Source: Limnomonas spitsbergensis (taxonomy: Eukaryota > Chlorophyta > Chlorophyceae > Chlamydomonadales). Taken from it: a stretch of 64,000 bases of DNA. Positions 31,108-42,369 of the stretch are shown here, one piece after another. A program made the position numbers and the translations under genes. The stretch lies in assembly GCA_037349105.1 (NCBI GenBank), contig JAYJMM010000121.1, forward strand, positions 134,001-198,000, given 5' to 3'. The notes below the pieces were generated by a model that saw only the letters and a list, made by a program, of their open reading frames with translations, was not told the DNA's origin and did not search any database. The first letter of the stretch is position 1; each line of letters starts with the position of its first letter.

Positions 31108-33049
31108 CAGGCAGGGTTCAGACTTTAGGGCAATCAGGTATGGAGCTATGACCTGCAGGTTTCAGAGGGCAATCAGATATGGAGCTATGACCTGCATGGT
31201 TCAGAGGGCAATCAGGTATGGAGCTATAACCTGCAGGTTTCAGAGGGCAATCAGGTATGGAGCTATGACCTGCAGGTTTCAGAGGGCAATCAGGTATGGA
31301 GCTATGACCTGCAGGTTTCAGAGAGCAATCAGGTATGGAGCTATGACTTGCATGGTTTAGAGGGCCATCAGGTATGGAGCTATGACCTGCAGGTTTCCGA
31401 GGGCAATCAGGTATGGAGCTATGGCTTGCAGGTTTCAGAGGGCAATCAGGTATGGAGCTATGACCTTCAGGTTTCAGATGGCTAGGATGGTGGTATGGCC
31501 TGCAGGGTCCAGTGACTAGGATGGAGGTATGGCCTGCATGGTTCAGATGGCTAGGATGGAGGTATGGCCTGCATGGTTCAGTGGGCTAGGATGGAGGTAT
31601 GTAAGGTATGGCCTGCAGGGTCCAGTGACTAGGATGGAGGTATGGCCTACAGGGTTCAGAGGGCTAGGATGGAGGCATGGCCTGCCGGGTCCAGTGACTA
31701 GGATAGAGGTATGGCCTGCATGGTTCAGTGGGCTAGGATGGAGGTATGGCCTCCATGGTTCAGTAGGCTAGGATGGAGGTATGGCCTGCATGGTACAGTA
31801 GGCTAGGATGGAGGTATGGCCTGCATGGTTCAGTAGGCTAGGATGGAGGTATGGCCTGCATGGTTCTGTAGGCTAGGATGGAGGTATGGCCTGCATGGTT
31901 CAGTAGGCTAGGATGGAGGTATGGCCTGCATGGTACAGTAGGCTAGGATGGAGGTATGGCCTGCATGGTACAGTAGGCTAGGATGGAGGTATGGCCTGCA
32001 GGGTTCAGTAGGCTAGGATGGAGGTATGGCCTGCAGGGTACAGTAGGCTAGGATGGAGGTATGGCCTGCATGGTTCAGTGGGCTAGGATGGAGGTATGGC
32101 CTCCATGGTTCAGTAGGCTAGGATGGAGGTATGGCCTGCATGGTACAGTAGGCTAGGATGGAGGTATAGCCTGCATGGTTCAGTAGGCTAGGATGGAGGT
32201 ATGGCCTGCAGGGTTCAGTGGGCTAGGATGGAGGTATGGCCTCCATGGTTCAGTAGGCTAGGATGGAGGTATGGCCTGCATGGTTCAGTAGGCTAGGATG
32301 GAGGTATGGCCTGCAGGGTTCAGTGGGCTAGGATGGAGGTATGGCCTCCATGGTTCAGTAGGCTAGGATGGAGGTATGGCCTGCAGGGTACAGTAGGCTA
32401 GGATGGAGGTATGGCCTGCATGGTTCTGTAGGCTAGGATGGAGGTATGGCCTGCATGGTTCAGTAGGCTAGGATGGAGGTATGGCCTGCATGGTTCAGTA
32501 GGCTAGGATGGAGGTATGGCCTGCAGGGTTCAGTAGGCTAGGATGGAGGTATGGCCTGCATGGTTCTGTAGGCTAGGATGGAGGTATGGCCTGCAGGGTT
32601 CAGTAGGCTAGGATGGAGGTATGGCCTGCAGGGTTCAGTAGGCTAGGATGGAGGTATGGCCTGCATGGTTCTGTAGGCTAGGATGGAGGTATGGCCTGCA
32701 GGGTTCAGTAGGCTAGGATGGAGGTATGGCCTGCATGGTTCAGTAGGCTAGGATAGTTGTATGGCCTGCATGGTTCAGTGGGCTAGGATGGAGGTATGGC
32801 CTGCATGGTTCAGTAGGCTAGGATGAAGGTATGGCCTGCATGGTTCAGTAGGCTAGGATGAAGGTATGGCCTGCATGGTTCAGTAGGCTAGGATGAAGGT
32901 ATGGCCTGCATGGTTCAGTAGGCTAGGATGGAGGTATGGCCTGCATGGTTCAGTGGGCTAGGATGGAGGTATGGCCTGCATGGTTCAGTGGGCTAGGATG
33001 GAGGTATGGCCTTTCAGAGGGTAATCATGTATGGAGATATGACCTGCAG
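31108..33049 (+). repeat. Nested tandem arrays: 39-bp (nine copies) interrupted by 35-bp (about 44 copies)
   Basis: The 39-bp unit contains GGTATGGAGCTATGACCTGC and GGTTTCAGAGGGCAATCA (31127-31480). The 35-bp unit contains GGCTAGGATGGAGGTATGGC and CTGCATGGTTCAGTA (31480-33010). A last 39-bp-type copy reappears at 33010-33050, directly before the CTGCAG|G acceptor, so the 35-bp array expanded inside the 39-bp array. Confidence 0.9.
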
Positions 33050-33205
33050 GTTTCACCGGGCTGGGATGGAGCATTGGACTGCATGTCGGTACACATGAAG
33101 CCCTCGAATGCAGGATTCATACCGGTACTCAACTGCACGGCACATGATTTCGTTGGTCCAAAAGATCGCGAAAATATCGTCGATGAGAACGACTTTGAGT
33201 GGTGA
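33050..33205 (+). CDS. Putative terminal exon, unknown protein
   Basis: After CCTGCAG| the frame reads VSPGWDGALDCMSVHMKPSN, then AGFIPVLNCTAHDFVGP, and ends DENDFEW and TGA. A decayed copy of its start (GCTGGGATGGAGTTTTGGGC) is at 31086. The acidic, non-repetitive ending looks real, but the acceptor lacks a good pyrimidine tract and the opposite strand has a 95-codon ORF ending in a possible donor at the same place. Strand and family remain open. Confidence 0.35.
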   Translation, partial: VSPGWDGALDCMSVHMKPSNAGFIPVLNCTAHDFVGPKDRENIVDENDFEW

Positions 33206-34476
33206 ACGAATGCTGTACATACCGTACATACCGCAGACACCGTGACATAAGCATCAGCACATGATGCCACCAGGGGATCGATGCCACTCACCACCCCTGC
33301 TGCTTGCCGCAAGACCGGGTCGCTGGGTAAGAGATTGCCACTGCGGCTTTAGTTCGTGCAGCAGAGCATCGTGCCCACGCTGTGAGAGGCGCTGTTGACA
33401 GCCACGTCAGCATCTTCGCGGGTGGGAAGTTGATTGGATAGGAGGCAGGATTAAGTGCAGTCGAGCTCTTTTTTATCCCCGCTCCTCCTGTATCGCCAAG
33501 GGGATGGTCAGTTGTCAATACTTTGCTTCTGGTCGGCCCCCTTTTCAAAGAAAAGAAAGAAAATAAGATTTCACAAGACGCGGAGCTGCATGCGACGGAA
33601 GCAAGCTGAGAAGAACATGGGTATGGCTGGCTGTGATGACACAACCCGATAGCTGCACAAGTGAGGTAGACGATTAGAAAAGCCTGCATACGATGGTATC
33701 AGCGACGATAGCAGCTTGTTTGGAGAGAGGGCACGCGTCGCGATATCGTACCTGCTTCGATGGCAATATCTCCGAGGGATACTAAAATCAAGAATGGAGA
33801 AATCGTGTGCGAACTATCCCTACGCCAAGCAACCAATTGCTTCGTGACGGGTGGATGGGTGAGGGACTGCTGGGTTGCGGGTGTCACATTACACTATATA
33901 TGTGACGACGGTTGGATAGCGGGGGGGTGGTGGATACGTGGGCAAAGTCGTGCTGTCATGAACGACATGCCAGGTGACGCAATCACTGTCATGCATCATG
34001 AGGAGGTTGTATTTATGCAGTTCATCCTTGTCACGGGTATGTGCGTAATAGCGGTGTACGCTTGTGGGGTGCATTTTGATTATGACTGCGTGAACGAATG
34101 ACTATTGTAGCAGGCAGTAAACTGTGTGCGCGATCAATGCTACGATATGTACAAAGGAATGATTAAATGCGCCATACATCTGCAGCTCGTCAGCCGGCTG
34201 ATGAACAACTGACTTATCGGGTGGGTGGCGAATATTCGCACGCCATGCACATTCCCAACATTTGATTCCATCATCGACATGCAATGGCGATTGCCAAGAA
34301 GCCAGACAATAAATTGTGATACATGCCCTCCCCATAATCTGATGTATATATGGCATACACACACGCGCCAGTCCATCCATTTGTGGTCATCAAATTTGTT
34401 AAACGTGATTAGATGTAACTCGCCCCGCCCTGGCTGTTCATTGCTCTTCATTCGTCCTCGACAATCGAATCGACAC
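33206..34476. other. Intergenic stretch, no gene resolved
   Basis: A minus-strand 133-codon ORF (33288-33689) starts with a hydrophobic, signal-like MQAFLIVYLTCAAIGLC but has no recognisable continuation. A plus ORF at 33760-34101 has no domain. Repeats are few here. Confidence 0.3.
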
Positions 34477-37400
34477 ATGTTCGGATTCGCCTGTTTCTCC
34501 TGCGGAAACGCGTCTTCGTGCCAACAGGAACCCGAGCTGATGACGCAGTGCACCAGCGGCCCCAGCAGGCAATGCAGCCATCTCCATCTCCAGTCCCTCC
34601 CAACACCACCATGCACAGCCAACCCAGCAGCAGTCGCAAGCAATCGAGCCGATCCCGCGGCTTCTGATCCTCGCTTTGCGGATATCGAACATGGAGCTGT
34701 GCACAGCAGCATCGGCGGGGTTGCCTGCAGCGAAAGCTGTCGATTAGAAGCCACATTGCAAGGAAGCCCGGGCTCGTGGAAATCAAGAGCAGGCTCGACA
34801 CCCACTGATGATGCCGCTGTCATTCCTGCGTTAACAGCGTACGGCGAGCCGTCGTCTGCTGAAATGTCAATCTTCGACGCAGCCTCGCAGAAGGCGAACA
34901 GGGTGAGCAATCATCAAGGCAGTGCTCCAGTGTGAACATTACATGATTGGCAATGCAATCAGCAGGCTGTAGATGTTCGCTATGAAACAACGTTCTGACA
35001 ACCATGTGAATTACCGGTAAATTACCGGCACCTCAATTAAATCAAATTAAGTAAATGCAGGTTGCTTCATCAGCTGCACTTCAGCTACATCACTACCTAA
35101 GAACAAACAAATGCTACTCACAATGGCATTTTGGTGAACTTTTTACCAATTTCATTGCAGATACCTGAGCTACAACAACAAGAAGCTGAGCAGAAGCTGG
35201 AGCAGCAGCTGGACCACTTGCAGCTGGAGGAGGAGCAGTGGGAAGAACGAGGCAGTGCTTTTGCTGGCAGCGGTTCTACTGTGCAGCATAATGGCCAGCA
35301 GCAACAGGGTACTGTATTACAACATCAGCAAAGGGATGAGCCCCCACTCTGTCGCTATCCTCTGGAAGAGGACCGCGACAGCGCTTTTGTTGGCAGCGGC
35401 GCTGTCATGGGCGGCGATGTCGTTAATAAGGAATGTGGCCCTGTTCAGGGGGGCGCCGTTGTTGCTGTGGGTGCTGCGAAGAAGGAGACGGCGAGCATCT
35501 CTCACGGGTGGGTGTATGGGCGGGCATATGTGACGGTGGGTGGGAGAGCGGGTGGACGGGTGGGCCGGTAGGTGGGCAGGCGGGCAGGCGGATGGGCAAG
35601 CAAGCGGATGGGCAGACAAGCGGATGGGCGCGCAAGCGGTTTGGCGGGCAGATGAACCATTGGGTGGGCGGCAGCTATGCGGGTCAATGGGTGGACGGGA
35701 GGTTGGACAGGTAGGCTGACAGATGGACGGGCTGGTGAGCGGAAATGTGGTTGGATCACTGTGCTGACGAGCGGACAGGCAGGTGGGTGGGCCACTAAAT
35801 GGATGGGTGGGTGGGCAGGCAGATGGATTACTGAGCTGGCAGGTGGACGGGCCACTGGGTGTGCTACTGGGTTGACAGTTGGGTAGGCAGGTGGGTGGAC
35901 AGGAGGGTGGACAGGTGGATGGGCAGGTGGGTGGGCATGTGGGTGGGCAGGTGGGTGGGAAGGTGGGTGGGCAGGTGGATGGGCAGGTGGATGGGCAGGT
36001 GGATGGGCAGGTGTGTAGGCAGGTGTATGGGCAGGTGGGTGTGCAGGTGGATGGGCATGTGGGTGGGCAGATGAGTGTGCAGGTGTATGGGCAGGAGGAT
36101 GGGCAGGTGGATGGGCAGGTGTGTAGGCAGGTGTATGGGCAGGTGTGTGTGCAGGTGGATGGGCATGTGGGTGGGCAGATGGGTGTGCAGGTGTATGGGC
36201 AGGTGGATGGGCATGTGGATGTGCAGGTGGGTGGGCAGGTTCATGGGAAGGTTCGTGGGAAGGTGGGCAGGCAGGTGGATGGGCAGGTGGGTGGGCAGGT
36301 GGACAGGCAGGTGGGGTATACAGGTAGATGTGCAGGTGGGTGGGCAGGTGGGTGGGTAGGTGGACAGGCAGGTGGGGTAGACAGGTAGATGGGCAGGTGG
36401 GTGGACATGTGGGTGGGTAGGTGGGCAACTAAGTGGGTGGGCATGTGGGTGGACATGTTGGTGTACAGGTGGATAGGCAGGTGGGTAGGCGGGTAAATGG
36501 GCAGGTGGATGGGCAGGTGGGTGGCTAGGTGGATAGGCAGGTGGATGGGCAGGTGGGTGGACAGGTGGGGTGGGTAGGTGGGCAGGTGGATGGGCAGGTG
36601 GGTGGGCAGGTGGGTGGGTAGGTGGGCAGGTGGATGGGCAGGGGGTGGCTAGGTGGATAGGCAGGTGGATGGACAGGTGGATATGCAGGAGGATGTGCAG
36701 GTGGATGGGCAGGTTGGTGGGTAGGTGGGCAGGTGGGTGGGAAGGTGGGTGGGAAGGTGGATGTGCATGTGGATGTGCATGTGGATGGGTATGTTGATGG
36801 GCAGGTTGATGGGTAGGTGGACAGGTGGGTGGGCAGGTTGGTAGGCAGGTGGGCAGGCAGGTGGATGGACATGTGGATGTGCAGGTGGATGGGCAGGTGG
36901 ATGTGCAGGTGGATGTGCAGGTGGATGTGCAGGTGGATGTGCAGGTGGATGTGCAGGTGGATGTGCAGGTGGATGTGCAGGTGGATGTGCGGGTGGGTGG
37001 GTATGTTGGTGGGCAGGTGGACAGGCAGGTGGATGGACATGCTGATGTGCATGTTGATATGCAGGTGGATGTACAGGTGGGTGGGCATGTGGATGTGCGT
37101 GTGGGTGGGCAGGTTGGTGGGAAGGTGGACAGGCAGGTGTATGGACGTGTGTATAGGCAGGTGGGTGGGTAGGTGGAAAGATGGGGGTGTTTGTGGGTGG
37201 GCAGATGGGTGAATATATTGATATGCAGTCGGATTTGCAGGTGGATGTGCAGGTGAGTAGGCAGGTGGAGGTGCAGGTGGATGGGCAGGTCGGTGTGCAT
37301 GTGGATGTGCAGGTGGGTGGGCTTGTGGGTGGGCAGGTGGAGGTGCAGGTGGATGGGCAGGTCGGTGTGCAGGTGGATGTGCAGGTGGGTGGGCTTGTGG

Positions 37401-38597
37401 GTGGGCAGGTGAAGGTGCAGGTGGGTGGGCGGGTGGGTGGGCAGGTGGATGTGCATATGGATGGGCAGGTGGGTGGGAAGGTGGGTGGGAAGGTGGGTAT
37501 GCAGGTAGGTGGGCAGGTGGGCGGACAGGTGGGTGAACAGGTGGGTGAACAGGTGGATGGGCAGGTGGGAGGGAAGGTGGATGGACAGGTGGGTGGGCAG
37601 GTGGATGGGCAGGTGGGTGGGAAGGTGGATGGGCAGGTGGGTGGGAAGGTGGATGGGCAGGTGGGTGGGAAGGTGGCTAGACAGGTGGGTGGGCAGGTGG
37701 GTGGACAGGTGGGTGGGCAGGTGGGTGTGCATGTGGGTAGGCGGGTAAATGGGCAAGTGGGTGGGCAGGTGGGTGGGCAGGTGGGTGGGCAGGTGGGTGA
37801 GTAGGTGGATGGTCAGGTGGATGGTCAGGTGGATGGGCAGGCGGGTGGGCAGGTGGGTGGACAGGTGGGTGGGCAGGTTGGTGGGCAGTTGGGTGGACAT
37901 GTGTGTGGGCAGGTTGGTGGGCAGGTGAATGGGCAAATGGGTGGGCAGGTGGGTGGGCAGGTGGATGGACAGGTGGGTGGGTAGGTGGGTGGGCAGGTAG
38001 ATGGAAGATTGAATGTGCTGGTTGGTTGGCAGGTGGATGGGCAGGTGGATGGGCAAATGGGTGGGCAGGTGGGTGGGAAGGTGCCAGGTAGTGCTTGATC
38101 GCTTATGTCCTCAATGGTCCTTGAATTGTACATATCAGTCCCATCATCTCTGCCCTCCTATCTGGTTATGCGTGCCAATCATTAAAGCTAATCATGCTAT
38201 GGTGAACAGGGGCGCACCAGCCATGCAGCCGCAGAATGAGCAGATGCCGCCGCTGCAGCAGCCAGCACTGCCGCCGCAGCCACCGCCGCCGTCGCCGCCG
38301 CCGCTGCTGCAGGTACTGCAACAGCAGCTATGGCAGCATCAGCGATCACGCTTATCCCCCGATTCTTCCATCGCACCGCATGGAGCTCTGCCCCCGTCAC
38401 CTGTCCTCAACTCTAGACGCAAGCGGAGCTCAGACATCGGAAACATTTCATCTTACCTGCACCTGTATGGGGCTGTGTCGGCAGAGGCAGTGAACAGTGG
38501 CTGTGTCTCAGAAGTAGCAACAGTTGTCAACAGATTTCAGGGTGCAGCAGCAGCAGCAGCAGCAGCAGCCGGAAGTGGTAGCCAGGGTCCAGAGGCA

Positions 38598-38636
<39 letters not shown>

Positions 38637-38656
38637 AGTGGATGCCAGGTTACAGA

Positions 38657-38717
<61 letters not shown>

Positions 38718-39404
38718 GGAATTGGATGTCAGGGTACAGAGGCAGGAGCAGCAGCAGTAGCAACAGCAGCCGGAAGTGGATGCCAGGGTACAGAGGCAGG
38801 AGCAGCAGTAGGAGCAGCAGCAGCCGGAAGTGGCTACCAGGGGACACAGGCAACAGGAGTCAACCACGGCTACATATCAGCCTCCGCAGCCAGGAGCGGC
38901 TGGGTAACCGAAGCAACTGCAGTCAACAACGGAGGGATTTCAGTATCAGCAGCCGGAAGTGGATGGATGACAGAGGCCCCTTCAGTCACCCGAGGCACGG
39001 TGACAGCAGGAGGAGTCAACGGACGTTCTGCTCACATATCCAGCGCAGGCAACACCGTGCCGACTGCAACCTTCAGCAGCGGCCAGGACCGCGTAAACAT
39101 CAGCATGGATGCCAAGGTCAGTCCTGATTACAGGACGGTTGCTGTGCAGCAGGCTAGCCCGCCAAAGCTGCCGCGTGCAGTCCCAGTCTTGGCCTTCGCT
39201 GGCGGCATGAGTCACTACGTTCAGAGCCGTACGACTTCATGTCGCGCGTGTGCTGCAGCCTGCTCCAACTGCTTTATCTGTACTAGAGCTTTGATCGCCT
39301 GCACAGTCCATGCCGCCGCCCGTGCCTTTTGCGCTGCCTGCACCACCGCCCGCACCATGCCGTTGCCACGTCCACGTCGCGTCTATGGAGTTACTCGACG
39401 GTAG
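34477..39404 (+). CDS. Gln/Pro/Ala-rich low-complexity protein, three exons
   Basis: Proposed exons are 34477-34902, 35161-35507 and 38210-39404, about 655 residues. Joins: AACAGG|GTGAGC to TTGCAG|ATACCT (phase 0) and CACGG|GTGGGT to AACAG|GGGC (phase 2), which restores a single open frame. Exon 2 begins with a Glu/Gln-rich heptad-like stretch (IPELQQQEAEQKLEQQLDHL). Exon 3 has a Pro run, then poly-Ala blocks separated by a repeated AAGSGxQGTEA motif. The start at 34477 is a guess; the frame is open back to 34225. A donor-like AAG|GTCAGT at 39114 leaves a further 3' exon possible. No domain or function is recognised. It may be a scaffold or transcription-associated protein, but that is speculation. 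Confidence 0.5.
35508..38090 (+). repeat. 12-bp minisatellite filling an intron
   Basis: Units are GTGGGTGGGCAG and variants (GTGGATGGGCAG, GTGGATGTGCAG, GTGGACAGGCAG) across about 2.5 kb, roughly 200 copies. The array starts within the donor region GG|GTGGGTGTATGGG, and most units contain a CAG|GTGGGT or CAG|GTGGAT donor-like junction. The 730-codon minus ORF (PTHLPIHLP repeats) is an artefact of it. Confidence 0.95.
38546..38725 (+). repeat. CAG-rich trinucleotide runs inside the coding exon
   Basis: Several CAG/GCA runs, the longest at about 38657-38717, are read as poly-Ala in the open frame. The Gln frame is interrupted by TAG, TAA and TGA further on. Confidence 0.85.
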
Positions 39405-39436
39405 AGCTCTGTCATGGAGCGCGCGCCCGGTAGGGT

Positions 39437-39612
39437 TGCCGCCAGATGGACAACTAACGCCAGGTGGACAACTCCCGCCAGATGGACAACTACCGCCTGA
39501 TGGAGAACTGCCGCCGGATGGACATCTTCCGCCAGATGGACAACTACCGCCAGATGGACAACTGCCGCCAGATAGACAACTGCCGCCAGATGGACAACTG
39601 CCGCCAGGGTGA
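39437..39612 (+). repeat. 21-bp tandem repeat, about eight copies
   Basis: CCGCCAGATGGACAACT with A/TG variation repeats and would encode LPPDGQ in one plus frame, MDNCRQ in another and GGSCPSG on the minus strand. It lies after the stop at 39404, so coding status is unknown. Confidence 0.85.
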
Positions 39613-41643
39613 CAGCCAGGGTTGCCGCCGAATAGAGAATTGGACTGCCCTCTGTGGTGCAACCGGGATACCGGCCAGTTCTCGGGTGGACGGTCGCTCT
39701 CTGTGGAAGCTAGGCTGCAGCCGTTGTGGCAGTTCGGAGGCTGCTACCTGTAACGCTCAGGCTCCCCTCTGTGGCTGCTGGGAGGCAACCAGGGTGCAGC
39801 CTAGAACGCGGGTGGGCGGCCGATCTCTGTGGCAGTTAGGTCGCCACATGGGGCGGCTCATGTTTGGCCTGGGGTGCTTTGCACTGCAGCCAGGTCGCAG
39901 CCTTCACAGCAGCTGGGGTGCCACTTGGGGTGGCGGCCAGATAGGCTGCCCTTTATGGTCACTAGATGAGGTGCAACCATGCATGGCTAGGGTGTGGCCT
40001 GGGGTCTTCTCCGTGCTTAGGGTGCTTAGGGTAGTTAGGGCAGTTAGGGTAGTTAGAGTGCATCACCTAAGGTAATTACTTGGGGTGCGGCACCTACAGT
40101 ACGGTGCATCTCGATGTGATGTTGGGAGAGTGTTGGAATATATCGCTCTCATGCCTCTGTTTAGGCCCTCAGTCCATCAAATAAGCAAGCCCCGTCTTCT
40201 GGGGAAGCAATCAATCTGAGCTAGGCTGAATCCATTGCATGATTAAACTCAAGATCACCAATGGTACATGTATCTGTGATCATAGACCCCTGAATACTAG
40301 TAGCTTACCCCTGTATTTGTATTCAGTCATGTACCCTACCCGTATCTTATTCAAAATGATGGATGGGTGTCTGCCCTTACTGCCCTCCACGACGGCTGCG
40401 GTGATGTTCAGGGCGACTTATCCTACCCCTGTATTTGTATTTTGTCCTGGTACCATACCCGGATTTTGTTCACAATTATGCCAAGATGTTCAAATGTGTG
40501 TGTGTGTGCATGTTTGCACATGGAGTGCAAGTTTATAGAGATGCAGATAACTTGTTTTATCTCACATACGACATGGTTTATTTTAGGTATGACAAGTTCG
40601 CACACTGTAAATGATGGTACATGGCATATATTGGTATACAGGTAGATCAAAGTTGATTTGGTTGATTGCAACAATATTTTCAGGTATTGATATGACGTGG
40701 TTTGGTTTGCATTCTGAAAACAGGCAATTCATAGGTTGATTGATCTGTCTCGTGATGTCTTACTGGTTTGATTATTTGACTTCTTACTCCGTCTTGGCCA
40801 TGGATATTTCCATCTGTTTCGTGCGCGTTGTTGTCAAACTGAGTGCGCTAGTCCTATCTCCTGTGCGCCCCTAGATAGCTTCCATGGGCACCACCTTCAT
40901 TAGTTTTCGTCATAGCAGGCGCGAAACATTGCCCCCTTCAACCAAAAAATACACACTCCTGATATCATCTCGACTCTTTGCATGCTTTTCATGGTATGGT
41001 AGGCGCGTTGTTCCCGTGTTGCACTAAATAGCTGTGTCGCACTGTCGCCTTAACCTAGGATACGCACGCCCCTACTTTTCTTTCCATATTCCTTCTTGCC
41101 AGGGCATTTTTTTATGCATGTTTCAGACAGTGCATATGTCTTTTACAACAAATTCTGGGCAAGAGCAGTACCGGTACATCTGTATGGAATAATTAACCAT
41201 GATTCTTCCTGGAGCTCCGGATGAAGACTCTTGTATCACACCTGCAAGTGCTGTTGGGCTTGCTGACAGTGTTATGGCTTTTATTACGCCCGGGCCTGCC
41301 CTGTGAGCACTGGCTTCCAACAGGTGTTCATGGTTCAGTTTCAATTTAAAAATGTACGTAACGGTATTGGCCTCAACTAATACGTATTACCTGGTGAGCT
41401 GTTGGGTCTACATCCCTGAGCATGTCACCATCACAGTTGAAAAAAACCTTTGTAAATATCATGTAAAATCATTAAAATAAATGGGTATACGCTGGTATGC
41501 CTGGCTGGTTAGTATGTGTGGACAAAAGAAAACAGCAGAACCTGGCTTGAAGGGAGCATTCAGCGGTGGGGTCTGAGTACCGGTGGGTCGTTGAAGGAAT
41601 GCTTTATTATTTTGTGAATACCACAGATGTGTATGGCCTGTGT
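39613..41643. other. Stretch without a resolved gene
   Basis: 39640-40000 holds two or three imperfect repeats containing TCTCTGTGG and GGTGGACGG/GGTGGGCGG words; a 203-codon plus ORF (39464-40075) covers them. 40008-40065 has short TTAGGGT repeats. A possible tiny terminal exon TTTCAG|ACAGTGCATATG... to TAA (41127-41192) is too weak to call. The rest shows no gene. Confidence 0.4.
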
Positions 41644-41715
41644 GGGGCCATAGCTCAGTGGCAGAGCGCCTGCTTTGCATGCAGGATGTCCAGGGTTCAA
41701 TCCCCTGTGGCTCCA
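41644..41715 (+). tRNA. tRNA-Ala (UGC)
   Basis: The 72-nt cloverleaf starts GGGGCCA and closes with TGGCTCC plus discriminator A. The acceptor stem has the G3-U70 wobble pair that identifies alanine tRNAs. The anticodon arm CCTGC-TTTGCAT-GCAGG gives anticodon TGC. The internal promoter boxes are intact: A box TAGCTCAGTGG and B box GGTTCAATCCC. CCA is not encoded, and a TTTT RNA polymerase III terminator follows at 41716, as expected for a nuclear gene. Confidence 0.95.
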
Positions 41716-41719
41716 TTTT
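41716..41719 (+). terminator. Pol III terminator of tRNA-Ala
   Basis: TTTT immediately follows the discriminator base. Confidence 0.8.
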
Positions 41720-42079
41720 CGTGCTGGGTCATCTGTCTGATGCGGCGGCTGAAATCACGTAATGAAACGGGCTAAAAGGCTTATGAATTATGAGCTGTGG
41801 AAGGTAATCATCTACCGGTATTACGGGCGGACCGACAGTGTCAGCTCCGATCAGTGATAAGTGGAGAACATAAACAGGTTACAAGCACAACTGAGGTGCA
41901 TGATGGGAGTTCTGAGAATAGTTGAAAGGCCACTCGGGCACGCTCCACTGGCGGTTTATTTGGACGGATGAGGCTGCAGCCACCCTAGCAGAAAAAACTG
42001 GAAAATCAATTACATTTGTATCCGGAGTATGTTTGGTTACGGCATGGACCAAATCTTAACGGGGACCAAATCTTAATCC

Positions 42080-42310
42080 GGGGCCTTCCCGTTGGGATTT
42101 GGTGGCAAACGTCCCAGCCCTCAGGGGTCGGTGACACACGTCCCGGCTGTCCTAAGGGTTGGTGGCACACGTCCCGGCCCTCGCGGGGGTCAGAGGCTAC
42201 GTCCTGGCCCTCCCGGGGTTCAGTGGCACACCTCCCGGCCCTCGCTGGGGTCGGTGGCATCCGTCCTGGCCTACCCGGATGTCAAAGGCACATCTCCCGG
42301 CCTAACATGA
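42080..42310 (+). repeat. Imperfect 35-40 bp repeat
   Basis: GGTGGCACACGTCCCGGCCC-like units with GGGGTC.GTGGCA repeat about seven times downstream of the GH79 gene. A possible TGTAA polyadenylation signal of that gene lies at 42010-42014 on the minus strand. Confidence 0.75.
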
Positions 42311-42369
42311 ATTCAAAAATCGCCGTTGACCGGCTAGTCAGTCATGGGCGAAAAGTGTGAAGATCAACA

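Noticed and set aside
35864..38056. 730-codon minus-strand ORF rich in PTHLP
   Set aside because: It is an artefact of the 12-bp repeat on the strand opposite to a coherent exon pair.
38524..38900. Stop-codon reassignment (TAG or TAA read as Gln) to rescue the Gln-rich frame
   Set aside because: An uninterrupted frame exists in the same exon, both large genes use TAG as an ordinary stop, and the Gln frame also hits TGA.
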